Counted from the first letter of the stretch, positions 42,721-52,408 are shown. The stretch is DNA of 64,000 nt from Nitratireductor alexandrii (GCF_004000215.1 NZ_RBVY01000001.1:558001-622000), one strand, 5' to 3'. Numbers and translations: made by a program. The notes: generated from the letters alone by a model not told the origin.

Positions 42721-43284
42721 ATGAACACGGTGTCGAACCCAGTTTGGGCCGGGCGCTATATGCGGCTCGACCCGTTCCGGCTTCCCCAGATCGCGAGCTA
42801 TGCGGCCCGCGACGATTATGGCGAGGTCACGGTCAAGATCGATAAGCGCGGCGCCGTGATGCACCGCACCTTGGCGCACAGCCGGCTTCCGGTCACGGTC
42901 GCGCTGCCGGCCAACGCCTTCAAGGGCGTGGCCGCCCGCGCCATTGAGGACGAGGACGGCAACGTCACCGTCACGCTGGAATTGCTGCATGGCGATCCGA
43001 TGTTGTGCGTGCCGCTTCTGGTCGCTCACGACCTCGACGACATCGCCGCCGACTGGCGCAACTGGGCCGAGGCGTACCGGCTGCCGATGCTGCTGATCGA
43101 ATCGGACGGTGTGGCGCGTTCGCTCGAGGAATCGCTGAGTTCGGCGCGGATGCCGGCGCCCAAGGAACGCCGCAAGCGTCGGGGATCCGCGGTGCGCCGG
43201 CCTCGCTTCCTCGCCCGCCGCAAGACCGGCGATCTCGGAGTGCGGCTGGTGGTCGGGGGCGACGAGATCGTCGCGCGCGAATAG
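42721..43284 (+). CDS. DUF6101 family protein
   Basis: A 187-residue protein matching the DUF6101 group by context and composition: start TVSNPVWAGRYMRLDPFRLP, a beta-rich core (GEVTVKIDKRGAVMHRTL, VTVALPANAFKGVAARA) and a basic C-terminus (ERRKRRGSAVRRPRFLARRK). The gene sits tail to tail with ubiA, which is its usual place in this order. AGGAAGG lies eight bases before the ATG. Function not known. Confidence 0.7.
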   Translation: MNTVSNPVWAGRYMRLDPFRLPQIASYAARDDYGEVTVKIDKRGAVMHRTLAHSRLPVTVALPANAFKGVAARAIEDEDGNVTVTLELLHGDPMLCVPLLVAHDLDDIAADWRNWAEAYRLPMLLIESDGVARSLEESLSSARMPAPKERRKRRGSAVRRPRFLARRKTGDLGVRLVVGGDEIVARE

Positions 43285-43297
43285 GCCGGCTTCGAGT

Positions 43298-44281
43298 TCA
43301 AACCATCGGTTTGAGCGCCGCCCACAGCCCCGAGCCGACGAAGCCGGCGAAAATCAGCCAGCCGACCACGGCGTTGGAATGGAACAGGCGCAAGCACTGC
43401 GCGCCGTCGTCGATGTCGAGCACGCGGATCTGACGCGTCATGTGGATCGCCGCGGCGACCAGCCCGGCAAGTGCCGGCAGCGGCGCCTCGGCCGAGGCGC
43501 AGGCCGCCGCCATCAACAGCAGCGCGCCGCCGTAGAGGCCCGACAGCCAGGTTTTGGTGTTGTCGCCGAACAGGCGCGCGGTGGAACGCACGCCGACGAT
43601 CGCGTCGTCCTCCTTGTCCTGGTGGGCATAGATCGTGTCGTAGCCGATCACCCACAGGATCGACCCCGCGTAAAGCAGCAGGGCCGGCGTGTCGAGGCTG
43701 GCGAACACCGCCGCCCAGCCCACCAGCGCGCCCCAGGAAAAGGCGAGGCCGAGGACGAGTTGCGGCCAGTCGGTGATGCGTTTCATGAACGGATAGGCGG
43801 CGACGATCGCCAGCGAGGCGATGCCGAGCAGGATCGCGAACGTGTTGAACTGCAAAAGCACGACCAGTCCGACGAGCGCCTGCGCGACCAGAAAGGCCCA
43901 GGCCTGGCGCCGCGATACCTTGCCCGATGGCAGCGGCCGTGAGCGCGTGCGCTCGACCATGGCGTCGATCTTCTGGTCGACCAGGTCGTTATAGGTACAG
44001 CCCGCGCCGCGCATGGCGACGGCTCCGATCAAAAAAAGCGCGAGATGCCAGGGATTGGGCAGCAGGCTCATGAGCGGGTCGCCGGGCCGCGCATAGGCTG
44101 CCGCGGCCAGGGCCGCCGACCACCAGCACGGCCACATCAGCAATTTCCAGCCGATCGGGCGGTCCCAGCGTGCGAGCTGGGCAAAAGGCCACACCGCGCG
44201 CGGCAGCACCCGATAGACCCAGTGGCCGGACGGCGCGTCGGCGACGCGGCCCTGCTGCGCGAGGGATTGTATCTTGTCCAT
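43298..44281 (-). CDS. ubiA: 4-hydroxybenzoate polyprenyltransferase
   Basis: A 327-residue membrane enzyme that attaches the polyprenyl chain to 4-hydroxybenzoate in ubiquinone synthesis. The two aspartate-rich motifs are NDLVDQKID (about residue 98) and YDTIYAHQDKEDD (about 225); eight or nine membrane helices surround them. The ATG gives the start MDKIQSLAQQG. Divergent from purD. It uses the product of a polyprenyl diphosphate synthase such as that encoded at 26.8 kb. Confidence 0.95.
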   Translation of the reverse strand: MDKIQSLAQQGRVADAPSGHWVYRVLPRAVWPFAQLARWDRPIGWKLLMWPCWWSAALAAAAYARPGDPLMSLLPNPWHLALFLIGAVAMRGAGCTYNDLVDQKIDAMVERTRSRPLPSGKVSRRQAWAFLVAQALVGLVVLLQFNTFAILLGIASLAIVAAYPFMKRITDWPQLVLGLAFSWGALVGWAAVFASLDTPALLLYAGSILWVIGYDTIYAHQDKEDDAIVGVRSTARLFGDNTKTWLSGLYGGALLLMAAACASAEAPLPALAGLVAAAIHMTRQIRVLDIDDGAQCLRLFHSNAVVGWLIFAGFVGSGLWAALKPMV

Positions 44282-44359
44282 GCCGGCTGAAGTGGCAGGG
44301 GCGGGCGGCAACGTCAAGCGCGCGAAGCGCCCGGCGCGCCGTTCCGGCCGGCCGTCGCC

Positions 44360-44388
44360 CTTGACCTTGTGCCCGGACCCCAATAGCC
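44360..44388 (+). promoter_or_regulatory. Putative promoter of purD
   Basis: CTTGAC at 44360-44365 and ATAGCC at 44383-44388 are 17 bp apart. The -35 box is consensus and the -10 box weak. It lies 35 bp upstream of the purD start. Confidence 0.4.
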
Positions 44389-44422
44389 GAACGCGGAGGC
44401 GAAGGAATCGGCGAGGCAGGTG

Positions 44423-45703
44423 ATGAACGTATTTTTGATCGGCTCGGGCGGGCGCGAGCACGCATTGGCCTGGAAACTCGCCGCCTCGCCGCTGCTGAAA
44501 AAACTCTACGCCGCGCCCGGCAATCCCGGCATCGCCGCCCATGCCGACCTGGTGGCGCTCGATATAGACGATCACGATGCCGTTGCCGCCTTCTGCCGCA
44601 ACAGGCGCATCGATCTCGTCGTCGTCGGCCCCGAGGCACCGCTTGTCGCCGGGCTTGCCGACACGCTGCGCGCGGCCGGTATCGCCGTTTTCGGCCCCTC
44701 GGCCGCGGCCGCGCAGCTCGAGGGCTCCAAGGGCTTCACCAAGGATCTGTGCGATCGTCACGCCATCCCCACCGCCGCCTATCGTCGGTTCAACAACGCG
44801 CCGAAGGCCAAGGCCTATCTGCGCGAAAAAGGCGCGCCGATCGTCATCAAGGCCGACGGGCTGGCCGCCGGCAAGGGGGTGACGGTCGCGATGACGCTGG
44901 CCGAGGCGCTCGAGGCGGTCGACGCCTGTTTCGAGGGCGCCTTCGGCGCGGCCGGCGCCGAATTGGTGATCGAGGATTTCCTGGAGGGCGAGGAGGCGAG
45001 CTTCTTCTGCCTGTGCGACGGCACCACCGCGCTGCCCTTCGGCACCGCACAGGACCACAAGCGCGTCGGCGAGGGCGATACCGGTCCCAATACCGGCGGC
45101 ATGGGCGCCTACTCGCCGGCCGCCGTGATGACGCCGGACCTGGTCGAGGCCACGATGCGCACGATCATCGAGCCGACGATGCGTGGGCTGGCCGAGGCGG
45201 GCACGCCGTTTTCCGGCGTGCTTTATGCCGGGCTGATGCTGACCCGCGACGGTCCCAAGCTGATCGAATACAATGTGCGTTTCGGCGATCCCGAATGCCA
45301 GGTGCTGCTGATGCGGCTCGAGGACGACCTGCTGGTGCTGCTGAAGGCGGCCGCCGACGGTCAGCTCGCCCCCATGTCGGCACGCTGGCGCGACGAAGCC
45401 GCGCTCACCGTGGTGATGGCCGCGCGCGGCTATCCCGGCACGCCCGAAAAGGGCTCGCCGATTGCCGGCCTGGAGGCGGCGGCGGGGGAGGGCGTCGAGA
45501 TATTCCATGCCGGCACCGCGCAGGTCGACGGCGGGCTCGTCGCCGCCGGCGGGCGGGTGCTCAACGTCACCGCGCTCGGCGCATCCGTGGCCGAGGCGCG
45601 CGAACGCGCCTACGCAGCCGTCGACCGGATCGACTGGCCGGGCGGGTTTTGCCGTCGCGACATCGGCTGGCGGGCGATCGCGCGCGAAACGCACGACGGC
45701 TGA
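44423..45703 (+). CDS. purD: Phosphoribosylamine-glycine ligase
   Basis: A 426-residue ATP-grasp enzyme, second step of purine synthesis. The start [19 protein letters not shown], the [14 protein letters not shown] block, the ATP-grasp [12 protein letters not shown] (about residue 215) and [17 protein letters not shown] near 290 are fully conserved. The ATG is preceded by GTG in frame; AGGCAGG is the ribosome binding site. Confidence 0.97.
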   Translation: MNVFLIGSGGREHALAWKLAASPLLKKLYAAPGNPGIAAHADLVALDIDDHDAVAAFCRNRRIDLVVVGPEAPLVAGLADTLRAAGIAVFGPSAAAAQLEGSKGFTKDLCDRHAIPTAAYRRFNNAPKAKAYLREKGAPIVIKADGLAAGKGVTVAMTLAEALEAVDACFEGAFGAAGAELVIEDFLEGEEASFFCLCDGTTALPFGTAQDHKRVGEGDTGPNTGGMGAYSPAAVMTPDLVEATMRTIIEPTMRGLAEAGTPFSGVLYAGLMLTRDGPKLIEYNVRFGDPECQVLLMRLEDDLLVLLKAAADGQLAPMSARWRDEAALTVVMAARGYPGTPEKGSPIAGLEAAAGEGVEIFHAGTAQVDGGLVAAGGRVLNVTALGASVAEARERAYAAVDRIDWPGGFCRRDIGWRAIARETHDG

Positions 45704-45730
45704 ACCCGGCGCCCGACCCGCCGCCGGACC

Positions 45731-45958
45731 TCAGTGCGAGAAATCGTCGAACGGGTCCGGCGCCGGCTTGTCCGGCAGCGTGCCCTCGGCCGCGCGGCGG
45801 CGGTGATGCGCAAGCGAGCAGGCCGGCGAGCACAGGACGCCCCGGTCGCACCAATAGGCCGGCCCGTCTTCGACCATGCCGTGATGATGGTGAAAGCCCG
45901 CCGCCCCGAAGGACAGGCCGCATTCCACGCATCTGAATTTTTCGGGCCGCTCCAGCAT
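45731..45958 (-). CDS. Small Cys/His-rich protein (75 aa), unknown
   Basis: A 75-residue protein with FRCVECGLSFG (CxxC), a run of four histidines near residue 23, and AYWCDRGVLCSPACSLAHH near 35-50, together enough ligands for one or two metal ions. The C-terminus is acidic (DPFDDFSH). It lies tail to tail with purD. A zinc-binding protein is likely; role unknown. Confidence 0.6.
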   Translation of the reverse strand: MLERPEKFRCVECGLSFGAAGFHHHHGMVEDGPAYWCDRGVLCSPACSLAHHRRRAAEGTLPDKPAPDPFDDFSH

Positions 45959-46011
45959 GCCGCCCGGTTAGACCGCTCGCGACCGAATCGCAATGCATGT
46001 CGTGGGATCAA

Positions 46012-46027
46012 TTGACGTTTACGTCAA
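46012..46027. promoter_or_regulatory. Palindromic operator-like site upstream of acyl-CoA dehydrogenase
   Basis: TTGACGT-TT-ACGTCAA, a 7-bp perfect inverted repeat, 72 bp before the acyl-CoA dehydrogenase start. It resembles sites described for the MerR-family regulator LiuR in proteobacterial branched-chain and fatty acid catabolism. The regulator gene is not in the window. Confidence 0.5.
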
Positions 46028-46099
46028 AAAAATCTAGCCCTTGGATGCGCAGCAACAGAGGCGCGACGATCGCCGCGCTCACAATCCGGGAGAAAGACC

Positions 46100-47872
46100 A
46101 TGTACCGAGCACCCGTCGACGATATCGCCTTCGCCCTCAACGAGGTGGCGGGTCTGCGCGCTGCCATCGACGAAGGGCTTTTTCCCGATCTGTCGCCCGA
46201 TCTGGTCGATGCGATCCTCGGCGAGGCCGGGCGTTTTGCCGGCGAGGAGGTCGCCCCGCTTGCCAAGGTCGGAGACGAAACCGGCGCGGTGCTGAAGGAT
46301 GCGGCGGTGACGATGCCCGAGGGCTGGAAGGATCTCTATCGCCGCTGGGTCGACGGCGGCTGGAATGGGCTGTCGCTGCCGCAGGACCATGGCGGCCAGG
46401 GTCTGCCCGGCATGCTCGGCGTGGCGGCGCTGGAAATGTGGAACTCCGCCTCGATGGCTTTCGGCATCGGCCCGATCCTGACCATGGGCGCCGTCGACGC
46501 GCTGGAAAAACACGCCAGCGACGCGTTGAAGGCGCTTTATCTGCCCAAGCTGATCTCCGGCGAATGGATGGGCACGATGAACCTGACCGAGCCGCAGGCC
46601 GGTTCCGACCTGAACGCGTTGCGCGCGCGCGCCGAACGGGCCGATGACGGCACCTATCGCATCTTCGGCCAAAAAATCTTCATCACCTATGGCGAGCACG
46701 ATTTTACCGACAATATCGTGCATCTTGTTCTGGCGCGCCTGCCCGACGCGCCGGCCGGCACGCGCGGCATCTCGCTGTTTCTGGTGCCGAAATTCCTGCC
46801 CGACGACGATGGCGTGCCGGGGGCGCGCAACGACGTCTTTTGTGCCTCGATCGAACACAAGCTCGGCATTCACGCCTCGCCCACCTGCACGATGATCTAT
46901 GGCGATGGTTTCGCCGAGGATCGCGAGCCCGGCGCCGTCGGCTGGCTGATCGGCGAGGAAAACCGCGGGCTGGCCTGCATGTTCACGATGATGAACAATG
47001 CGCGCTTGGCCGTCGGCATGCAGGGCGTGGCCGTTGCCGAGGCCGCCTATCAAAAGGCGCGCGCCTATGCCCAGGAGCGCCGTCAGGGCAAGGCCGCCGG
47101 CCATGACGGCGACGGCATGGCGCCGATCGTCCTGCATCCCGACGTGCAGCGCAACCTGCTGACGATGGGGGCGCTTACCCAGGCCGCACGGGCGATCGCC
47201 TATTGCTGCGCCCACGCCACCGACATGGCCGAGGCCAAATCGGGCGATGCGGCGCGCCACTGGCAGGAGCGTGCCAATCTTTTGACCCCGATCGCCAAGG
47301 CGTTTGCCACCGATGTCGGCGTCGACGTCGCCTCGCTCGGCGTCCAGGTGCATGGCGGCATGGGGTATGTCGAGGAGACCGGCGCCGCCGCGCTCTACCG
47401 CGACGCCCGCATCGCGCCGATTTACGAGGGCACCAACGGCATCCAGGCGATCGATCTGGTGATGCGCAAGCTGCCGCAGTCGGGCGGCGAGCACGTGCTC
47501 GGCTACATCGCCGAACTGCGCGAAGACGTCGAGGCCGTGCGTGCCTCCAACCTGCCCGCATTCGGCCGCAGTGCCGAAAAGATCGCCGCCGCGCTCGACG
47601 ATCTCGAGGCGGCGACCCGCTTCATGCAGGCCGCGCTCGCCGACGGCCGGACCGACGAGGCCCTGGCCGGCGCGACGCCCTATCTGCGCTTGTTCGCGCT
47701 CGCGGCGGGCGCCGCCTGTCTCGGCCGCGGCGCGGTGGCGGCGCAGTCTGCCGAGCGGGTCGCGTTGTGCCGCTTCTTTTGCGAAAACCTTGCCGGCGAG
47801 ACCGGCGCGCTGCGCGAGCGCGCCTGCGACGGTGCCGAAAGCCTGGCGCTCGCCGCCGCCGCGCTCAATTGA
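46100..47872 (+). CDS. Acyl-CoA dehydrogenase (long, DmdC-like type)
   Basis: A 590-residue FAD enzyme of the long acyl-CoA dehydrogenase class. N-terminal domain 30-155, the MTEP-like MNLTEPQAGSDL at about 160, the C-terminal helical domain with VQVHGGMGYVEETGAA and RIAPIYEGTNGIQAIDL (the last with the YEGT motif of the active-site region), and an extra C-terminal domain (about 470-590). DmdC, the methylmercaptopropionyl-CoA dehydrogenase, has this length, but substrate is open. It is followed by a crotonase gene after ten bases, and a palindromic site lies upstream. Confidence 0.9.
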   Translation: MYRAPVDDIAFALNEVAGLRAAIDEGLFPDLSPDLVDAILGEAGRFAGEEVAPLAKVGDETGAVLKDAAVTMPEGWKDLYRRWVDGGWNGLSLPQDHGGQGLPGMLGVAALEMWNSASMAFGIGPILTMGAVDALEKHASDALKALYLPKLISGEWMGTMNLTEPQAGSDLNALRARAERADDGTYRIFGQKIFITYGEHDFTDNIVHLVLARLPDAPAGTRGISLFLVPKFLPDDDGVPGARNDVFCASIEHKLGIHASPTCTMIYGDGFAEDREPGAVGWLIGEENRGLACMFTMMNNARLAVGMQGVAVAEAAYQKARAYAQERRQGKAAGHDGDGMAPIVLHPDVQRNLLTMGALTQAARAIAYCCAHATDMAEAKSGDAARHWQERANLLTPIAKAFATDVGVDVASLGVQVHGGMGYVEETGAAALYRDARIAPIYEGTNGIQAIDLVMRKLPQSGGEHVLGYIAELREDVEAVRASNLPAFGRSAEKIAAALDDLEAATRFMQAALADGRTDEALAGATPYLRLFALAAGAACLGRGAVAAQSAERVALCRFFCENLAGETGALRERACDGAESLALAAAALN

Positions 47873-47882
47873 GGACGGGCCG

Positions 47883-48638
47883 ATGAGCGAACATGTCGAA
47901 ATCGAACGTCGCGGCGCCGTCCAGACGATCCGGATGAACCGCCCGGACAAGAAGAACGCCATCACGCGGGCGATGTATGCCGTCATGGCCAAGGCGCTGA
48001 CCGAGGGCGATGCCGATCCGGCCGTCCGCGTCCATCTCATCCTCGGCGTGCCGGGCGCGTTTTCCTCCGGCAACGACCTGCAGGACTTCATGGCCGTCGC
48101 CATGGGCGGCGACGGCGGCATGGAGGTCTACGACTTTCTCGTCGCGCTCGCCCAGTCGCAGAAGCCGCTGGTCTCGGCCGTCGACGGCGTTGCCGTGGGC
48201 ATCGGCACGACGATCAATCTGCATTGCGACCTGACCTTCGCCACGCCGCGCACCGAGTTCCGCACGCCGTTCGTCGATCTGGGACTGGTGCCCGAAGCCG
48301 GCTCCAGCCTGCTCGCGCCGGCCGTGCTCGGCCGCCAGCAGGCCTTTGCCCTGCTCGGGCTCGGCGAAGGCTTTTCGGCCGAGCGCGCCAGGGCGGCCGG
48401 GCTGATCTATGCCGTGGTCGGCGAGGACGAGCTGGAGGCGGTCGCCTTTACCGCCGCCGAGGAGATCGCGGCCAAACCGCCCGAGGCGCTGAAAATCGCC
48501 CGCGACCTGATGCGCGGCCCGCGCGAGGAGGTTGTCGCCCGTATCAAGCAGGAGGGGACCCATTTCCGCGCCCGGCTCAAATCCGACGAGGCGCGCGCGG
48601 CGTTCGTCGCCTTCATGAACCGCAAGAAGGCTGGCTGA
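47883..48638 (+). CDS. Enoyl-CoA hydratase/isomerase family protein
   Basis: A 251-residue crotonase-fold protein. The CoA-binding oxyanion segment FSSGNDLQDF near residue 62 and AVDGVAVGIGTTINLHCDLTFAT near 102 are typical. The active-site region reads FVDLGLVPEAGSSLL, with PEAGSS more like isomerase-type crotonases than the PGAGG of classical hydratases, so delta3,delta2-enoyl-CoA isomerase is a real alternative. GAGGAC precedes the ATG. Co-transcribed with the acyl-CoA dehydrogenase gene, so acts in the same beta-oxidation route. Confidence 0.88.
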   Translation: MSEHVEIERRGAVQTIRMNRPDKKNAITRAMYAVMAKALTEGDADPAVRVHLILGVPGAFSSGNDLQDFMAVAMGGDGGMEVYDFLVALAQSQKPLVSAVDGVAVGIGTTINLHCDLTFATPRTEFRTPFVDLGLVPEAGSSLLAPAVLGRQQAFALLGLGEGFSAERARAAGLIYAVVGEDELEAVAFTAAEEIAAKPPEALKIARDLMRGPREEVVARIKQEGTHFRARLKSDEARAAFVAFMNRKKAG

Positions 48639-48643
48639 GGCCG

Positions 48644-48665
48644 GAGGACGGCGGCGGCCGTCCTC
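48644..48665. terminator. Hairpin between convergent genes
   Basis: GAGGACGGC / GGCG / GCCGTCCTC, a perfect 9-bp stem between the crotonase gene and pdxH stops. No T-run beyond TCTCCC; likely shared 3'-end structure. Confidence 0.5.
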
Positions 48666-48670
48666 TCCCG

Positions 48671-49288
48671 TCAGGGATAGAGCCGGGTCTTATTCCAGCC
48701 GCCCTTGCCGTCGGCGGTGAACACCACCCGGTCGTGGAGCCGGAACGGCCGGTCGTGCCAGAACTCGATCGTCTGCGGTTTCAGGCGAAAACCGGACCAG
48801 TGCGGCGGCCTCGGTATCGTGCCCACCGCGTGGCGGGCGGTATATTCGGCGACCGACTTTTCCAGCGCGAAGCGGCTTTCCAGCGGGCGCGACTGTTTCG
48901 ACGCCCAGGCGCCGATGCGGCTGCCGCGCGGGCGGCTGGCGAAATAGGCGTCGGCCTCCGCGTCGGACACGATCTCCACCGGCCCGCGCAGGCGCACCTG
49001 GCGGCGCAGCGACTTCCAGTGAAAGCACATCGCCGCCTTCATCGAGCCGAGCAGTTCCACGCCCTTGGCGCTTTCGAAATTGGTGTAGAAAACGAAGCCG
49101 TCCCGGTCGAACCCCTTCAACAGCACCATGCGCACGTCGGGCAGTCCGTCCTGGTCCACGGTGGCGAGCGCGACGGCGGTCGGATCGTTGGGCTCGCTTT
49201 CTTGTGCATCCGCCAGCCAGTCGCCGAACAGGCGGACCGGCTCGTCGCGGGTGGTGAAGTCATCCTTCGTTAACGGTGTTTCGCTCAT
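48671..49288 (-). CDS. pdxH: Pyridoxamine 5'-phosphate oxidase
   Basis: A 205-residue FMN enzyme making pyridoxal 5'-phosphate. [23 protein letters not shown], the [13 protein letters not shown] motif, [14 protein letters not shown] near 95 and the C-terminal GWNKTRLYP are conserved. The ATG at 49288 gives the usual length. The gene is head to head with the lipoprotein gene and lies at its typical place near dnaJ and fabI. Confidence 0.96.
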   Translation of the reverse strand: MSETPLTKDDFTTRDEPVRLFGDWLADAQESEPNDPTAVALATVDQDGLPDVRMVLLKGFDRDGFVFYTNFESAKGVELLGSMKAAMCFHWKSLRRQVRLRGPVEIVSDAEADAYFASRPRGSRIGAWASKQSRPLESRFALEKSVAEYTARHAVGTIPRPPHWSGFRLKPQTIEFWHDRPFRLHDRVVFTADGKGGWNKTRLYP

Positions 49289-49402
49289 AGTCGACCATTC
49301 GCGGGAGATGATGTTGCGGCCTCGTGAGGAGATGGCGGATTGTCGCGCCGGGTGCAAGCGTCCAGGGGAATTTTGCGGCCAGGAATCGGTTGCGCCACAG
49401 GC

Positions 49403-49807
49403 GTGAAACTGGTGCTTTTGCCGCTGCTTGCCGTATTGGGCGGGTGCGTCTCCAGCGGCTTCGGGCTCGGCGATGACGGGCTCGACAGGTCGCTCGTCAC
49501 CGGCGCGGTTCAGCCTGCGCCCGCCGCGGTCGTCGACACCGAAACCCGCTCCGACGAGGCCACGATCCGCAACGCCGTCACCTCGGCCAATCTCGAAACG
49601 CTGGGCGGGGGAACATTGTCCTGGGCCAATGCCGAAACCGGCTCGCGCGGCGAGGTTGCCACCATCGTCGAGTTGGAGCGCGACGGCGTGCGCTGCCGCC
49701 GGTTCCGGGTTTCCCGGGAGAGTTTCCAAGGCGTCGCTCTGTTCGACGGCGAGACCTGCCTGACGCCGGGCGCGGGCTGGTGGACGCGCAGTTTCGAACC
49801 GGTGTGA
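49403..49807 (+). CDS. RT0821/Lpp0805-type surface lipoprotein
   Basis: A 134-residue lipoprotein: [17 protein letters not shown] has a lipobox with cysteine at residue 15, followed by an acidic linker and a beta-type C-terminal domain ([28 protein letters not shown]). It matches short lipoproteins of the RT0821/Lpp0805 group, often placed before dnaJ in Hyphomicrobiales. GTG start chosen because it puts the lipobox at a normal distance; the frame is open further upstream (TTG at 49340). Confidence 0.75.
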   Translation: MKLVLLPLLAVLGGCVSSGFGLGDDGLDRSLVTGAVQPAPAAVVDTETRSDEATIRNAVTSANLETLGGGTLSWANAETGSRGEVATIVELERDGVRCRRFRVSRESFQGVALFDGETCLTPGAGWWTRSFEPV

Positions 49808-49923
49808 GCGCGCCGCATGCGCCGCGACAGCGCGTTTTGCATGCGAAAAACGGTGTCCGGACTGGAATTTCTTCCTAGAAATTCGCATATAGGTTTTCGA
49901 GCAACTGACTTCCTCGACAGGCA

Positions 49924-50853
49924 ATGACGATGCGCGATCCGTACGAAGTATTGGGCGTGGCCAAGACCGCGAGCGCCAAGGACATCAAGTCGGCGTTTCG
50001 CAAGCTCGCCAAGAAATATCACCCGGACCAGAATCCGGACGACCCGAAGGCCAAGGACCGTTTCGCTGCGGTCAATCAGGCCTATGAGGTCGTCGGCGAC
50101 GCCGAAAAGCGCGGCGCCTTCGACCGCGGCGAGATCGACGCCGAGGGCAAGCCGCGCTTTCACGGCTTCGAGGGTGGCGCGCACGGCGACCCGTTCGCCG
50201 GGTTCCGTCGCGCCGGCGGCGCCGGCCCGGGCGGCGCGCGCTTCGAGTTCCGTACCGGCGGCCCTGGCGGTCCCGGGGGTGCCGGCGGCTTCGGCGATGC
50301 CGAGGACATTATCAGCGAATTGTTCGGCCAGGCCTTCCGGCGCGGTGCCGGTGGTGCCGCCGGCGCGGGCGCCGGTCAGGCGCGGCCGGCCGATCTGCGC
50401 GCCACGCTCGACATCACGCTGGAGGAGGCGGCCGGCGGCGCCCATGTCAGCGCCCAGATGCCCGGCGGCCGCAAGCTCGCCATCAAGCTGCCGCGCTTTG
50501 TCGAGGACGGTCAGACGATTCGGCTGAAAGGGCAGGGCGAACATGGCGGCGACGCGCTTGTCACGCTGCGCTTCAAGCCGCATCCGCGCTATCGCCTCGA
50601 GGGCCGCAATCTGCATGTCGATCTTTATGTCGACCTCGCCGACGCCGTGCTTGGCGCCAAGGTTCCCGTCGAGACCGTCAAGGGCAGGATCGCGGTGACG
50701 GTTCCGCCCTGGTCGGGCTCCGACAAGGTGTTGCGCCTGAAGGGGCGCGGCTTGCCGCAAAAATCCGGCGGCGAGGGCGATCTCCTCGTCCATGTGCGCA
50801 TCCTCCTGCCGGAGGACAAGCGCGCCGCGCTGGAAGCGCTTTTGCGCGCATGA
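49924..50853 (+). CDS. DnaJ-class J-domain chaperone (CbpA-like)
   Basis: A 309-residue co-chaperone for DnaK. J domain at residues 4-70 with the HPD motif ([10 protein letters not shown]), a Gly/Phe-rich linker (85-140; [11 protein letters not shown]) and two C-terminal beta domains (about 150-300). The CxxCxGxG zinc fingers of DnaJ proper are absent, so it is a class B protein like CbpA. ATG at 49924; a second ATG two codons later is possible. Followed by fabI. Confidence 0.92.
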   Translation: MTMRDPYEVLGVAKTASAKDIKSAFRKLAKKYHPDQNPDDPKAKDRFAAVNQAYEVVGDAEKRGAFDRGEIDAEGKPRFHGFEGGAHGDPFAGFRRAGGAGPGGARFEFRTGGPGGPGGAGGFGDAEDIISELFGQAFRRGAGGAAGAGAGQARPADLRATLDITLEEAAGGAHVSAQMPGGRKLAIKLPRFVEDGQTIRLKGQGEHGGDALVTLRFKPHPRYRLEGRNLHVDLYVDLADAVLGAKVPVETVKGRIAVTVPPWSGSDKVLRLKGRGLPQKSGGEGDLLVHVRILLPEDKRAALEALLRA

Positions 50854-50955
50854 GGCGGCACCCATCCAAGTCTTGCCGGTCGTTGCGGCTTGTCGACCGA
50901 TACGGCCTGTGCGATAGGCTTGCGGGAGCTTGATCGGTGCACGAAAGGTAGGGCG

Positions 50956-51768
50956 ATGGCGGGTGAAAACGGGCTGCTGGCGGGAAAACGCGGTCTCATC
51001 ATGGGAGTCGCCAACAACCGCTCGATCGCCTGGGGCATCGCCAAGTCCTGCGCCGGCCAAGGCGCGGAACTGGCGCTCACCTATCAGGGCGAGGCGCTGA
51101 AGAAGCGGGTCGATCCTCTGGCGAGCGAACTCGGCGCCCACGTTGCCGGCCATTGCGACGTGACCGAGGACGACACCATCGCCGCGGTGTTCGAGGGTCT
51201 CAGGCAGAAATGGGGCCGGCTCGACTTCCTGGTGCATGCGATCGCCTTTTCCGACAAGGACGAGCTCGACGGCCGCTATATCGACACCTCGCGCGAGAAT
51301 TTCCGCCGCACTCTCGACATCTCCGCCTATTCGCTGACCACGATCGCCAAGCATGCCGAGCCGCTGATGAGCGCCGGCGGATCGATCCTGACGCTGACCT
51401 ATTACGGCGCCGAGAAGGTGATGCCGCATTATAATGTGATGGGCGTTGCCAAGGCGGCGCTGGAAGCCAGCGTGCGTTATCTGGCCGTCGACATGGGCGC
51501 CAACGGTATCCGCGTCAACGCGCTGTCGGCCGGCCCGATCAAGACGCTGGCCGCGTCCGGCATCGGCGATTTCCGCTACATCCTCAAATGGAACGAGTAC
51601 AACGCCCCCTTGAAGCGCACCGTCACCATCGAGGAAGTCGGCGACGCGGGCCTGTATTTTCTGTCCGATCTGTCGCGCGGCGTGACCGGCGAGGTCCACC
51701 ATGTCGATTCGGGTTATCATGTCGTGGGCATGAAGGCGGTCGACGCGCCGGACATCTCCACCGTCTGA
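50956..51768 (+). CDS. fabI: Enoyl-ACP reductase (NADH)
   Basis: A 270-residue short-chain reductase-fold enzyme for the last step of fatty acid elongation. The N-terminal LMAGKRG-like LLAGKRGLIMGVANNRSIAWGIA binds NADH; the catalytic Tyr-x6-Lys lies in YYGAEKVMPHYNVMGVAKAAL (about residues 155-165), and LSAGPIKTLAASGI follows. AAAGGTAGGG precedes the ATG. Conserved neighbour of dnaJ and a histidine phosphatase gene. Which of possibly several FabI isozymes this is cannot be said. Confidence 0.95.
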   Translation: MAGENGLLAGKRGLIMGVANNRSIAWGIAKSCAGQGAELALTYQGEALKKRVDPLASELGAHVAGHCDVTEDDTIAAVFEGLRQKWGRLDFLVHAIAFSDKDELDGRYIDTSRENFRRTLDISAYSLTTIAKHAEPLMSAGGSILTLTYYGAEKVMPHYNVMGVAKAALEASVRYLAVDMGANGIRVNALSAGPIKTLAASGIGDFRYILKWNEYNAPLKRTVTIEEVGDAGLYFLSDLSRGVTGEVHHVDSGYHVVGMKAVDAPDISTV

Positions 51769-51813
51769 GCGGTTCGCCGCCCTGCCGAAAATGATCGCGA
51801 AAGCGTGCCTGCA

Positions 51814-52401
51814 ATGTCTCCGCTCGTCTATTTCGTGCGCCATGGCCAGACCGACTGGAACGCCGAGCTGCGCTTCCAGGGCCAGGTCGAGATCGACATC
51901 AACGATACCGGGCGCGCGCAGGCGCGCCGCAACGGCAAGGTGCTCGCGCGCCTGATCGACGATCCTTCCGGCTTCGACTTCGTCGCCAGCCCACTCAGGC
52001 GCACGCGCGAGACGATGGAGATCGTGCGCGCCGAAATGGGGTTGCCGGCGGCGGACTACCGGACCGATTCGCGCCTGGTCGAGGTCCATTTCGGCGACTG
52101 GCAGGGGTTTACGATCGAGGAAATCGAAACGGCCAGGCCCGGCATGGGCGCGCAGCGCGATCGCGCCAAATGGGATTTCCTGCCGCCGGGGCCGGACGCG
52201 GAAAGCTATGCCGATCTCGCCGAGCGGGTACGCGGCTGGATGGCCGAGGTCGAAGGCCCGGCCGTATGCGTGACACATGGCGGCGTGATACGCGCCGTCT
52301 TCCTGATCGCCGGCGGTCTCGACCGCCACGCCGCGGCCGTCATGGCCGTGCCGCAGGATCGCATCCTGCGCTTGGCGGACGGCAAGCTCGATTGGCTTTA
52401 G
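51814..52401 (+). CDS. Histidine phosphatase family (phosphoglycerate mutase-like)
   Basis: A 195-residue branch-1 histidine phosphatase. The catalytic RHGQTDWNAELRFQGQ is at the N-terminus, SPLRRTRETMEIV near 60 and the second histidine in VCVTHGGVIRAVFL near 150. Unlike classical GpmA it is short, so it is more likely a phosphatase than a mutase. An in-frame GTG at 51805 is an alternative start. Follows fabI; the substrate is unknown. Confidence 0.88.
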   Translation: MSPLVYFVRHGQTDWNAELRFQGQVEIDINDTGRAQARRNGKVLARLIDDPSGFDFVASPLRRTRETMEIVRAEMGLPAADYRTDSRLVEVHFGDWQGFTIEEIETARPGMGAQRDRAKWDFLPPGPDAESYADLAERVRGWMAEVEGPAVCVTHGGVIRAVFLIAGGLDRHAAAVMAVPQDRILRLADGKLDWL

Positions 52402-52408
52402 GGCGCCG

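Noticed and set aside
46011-46040. TTGACG as -35 with TCTAGC as -10 for the acyl-CoA dehydrogenase gene
   Set aside because: The spacer of 15 bp is too short for a normal sigma-70 promoter; the palindrome is a better explanation.
49510-52329. Minus-strand frame of over 900 codons opposite dnaJ, fabI and the phosphatase gene
   Set aside because: The plus-strand genes have clear motifs and ribosome binding sites; the antisense product is His/Gly/Arg-rich low-complexity typical of shadows.
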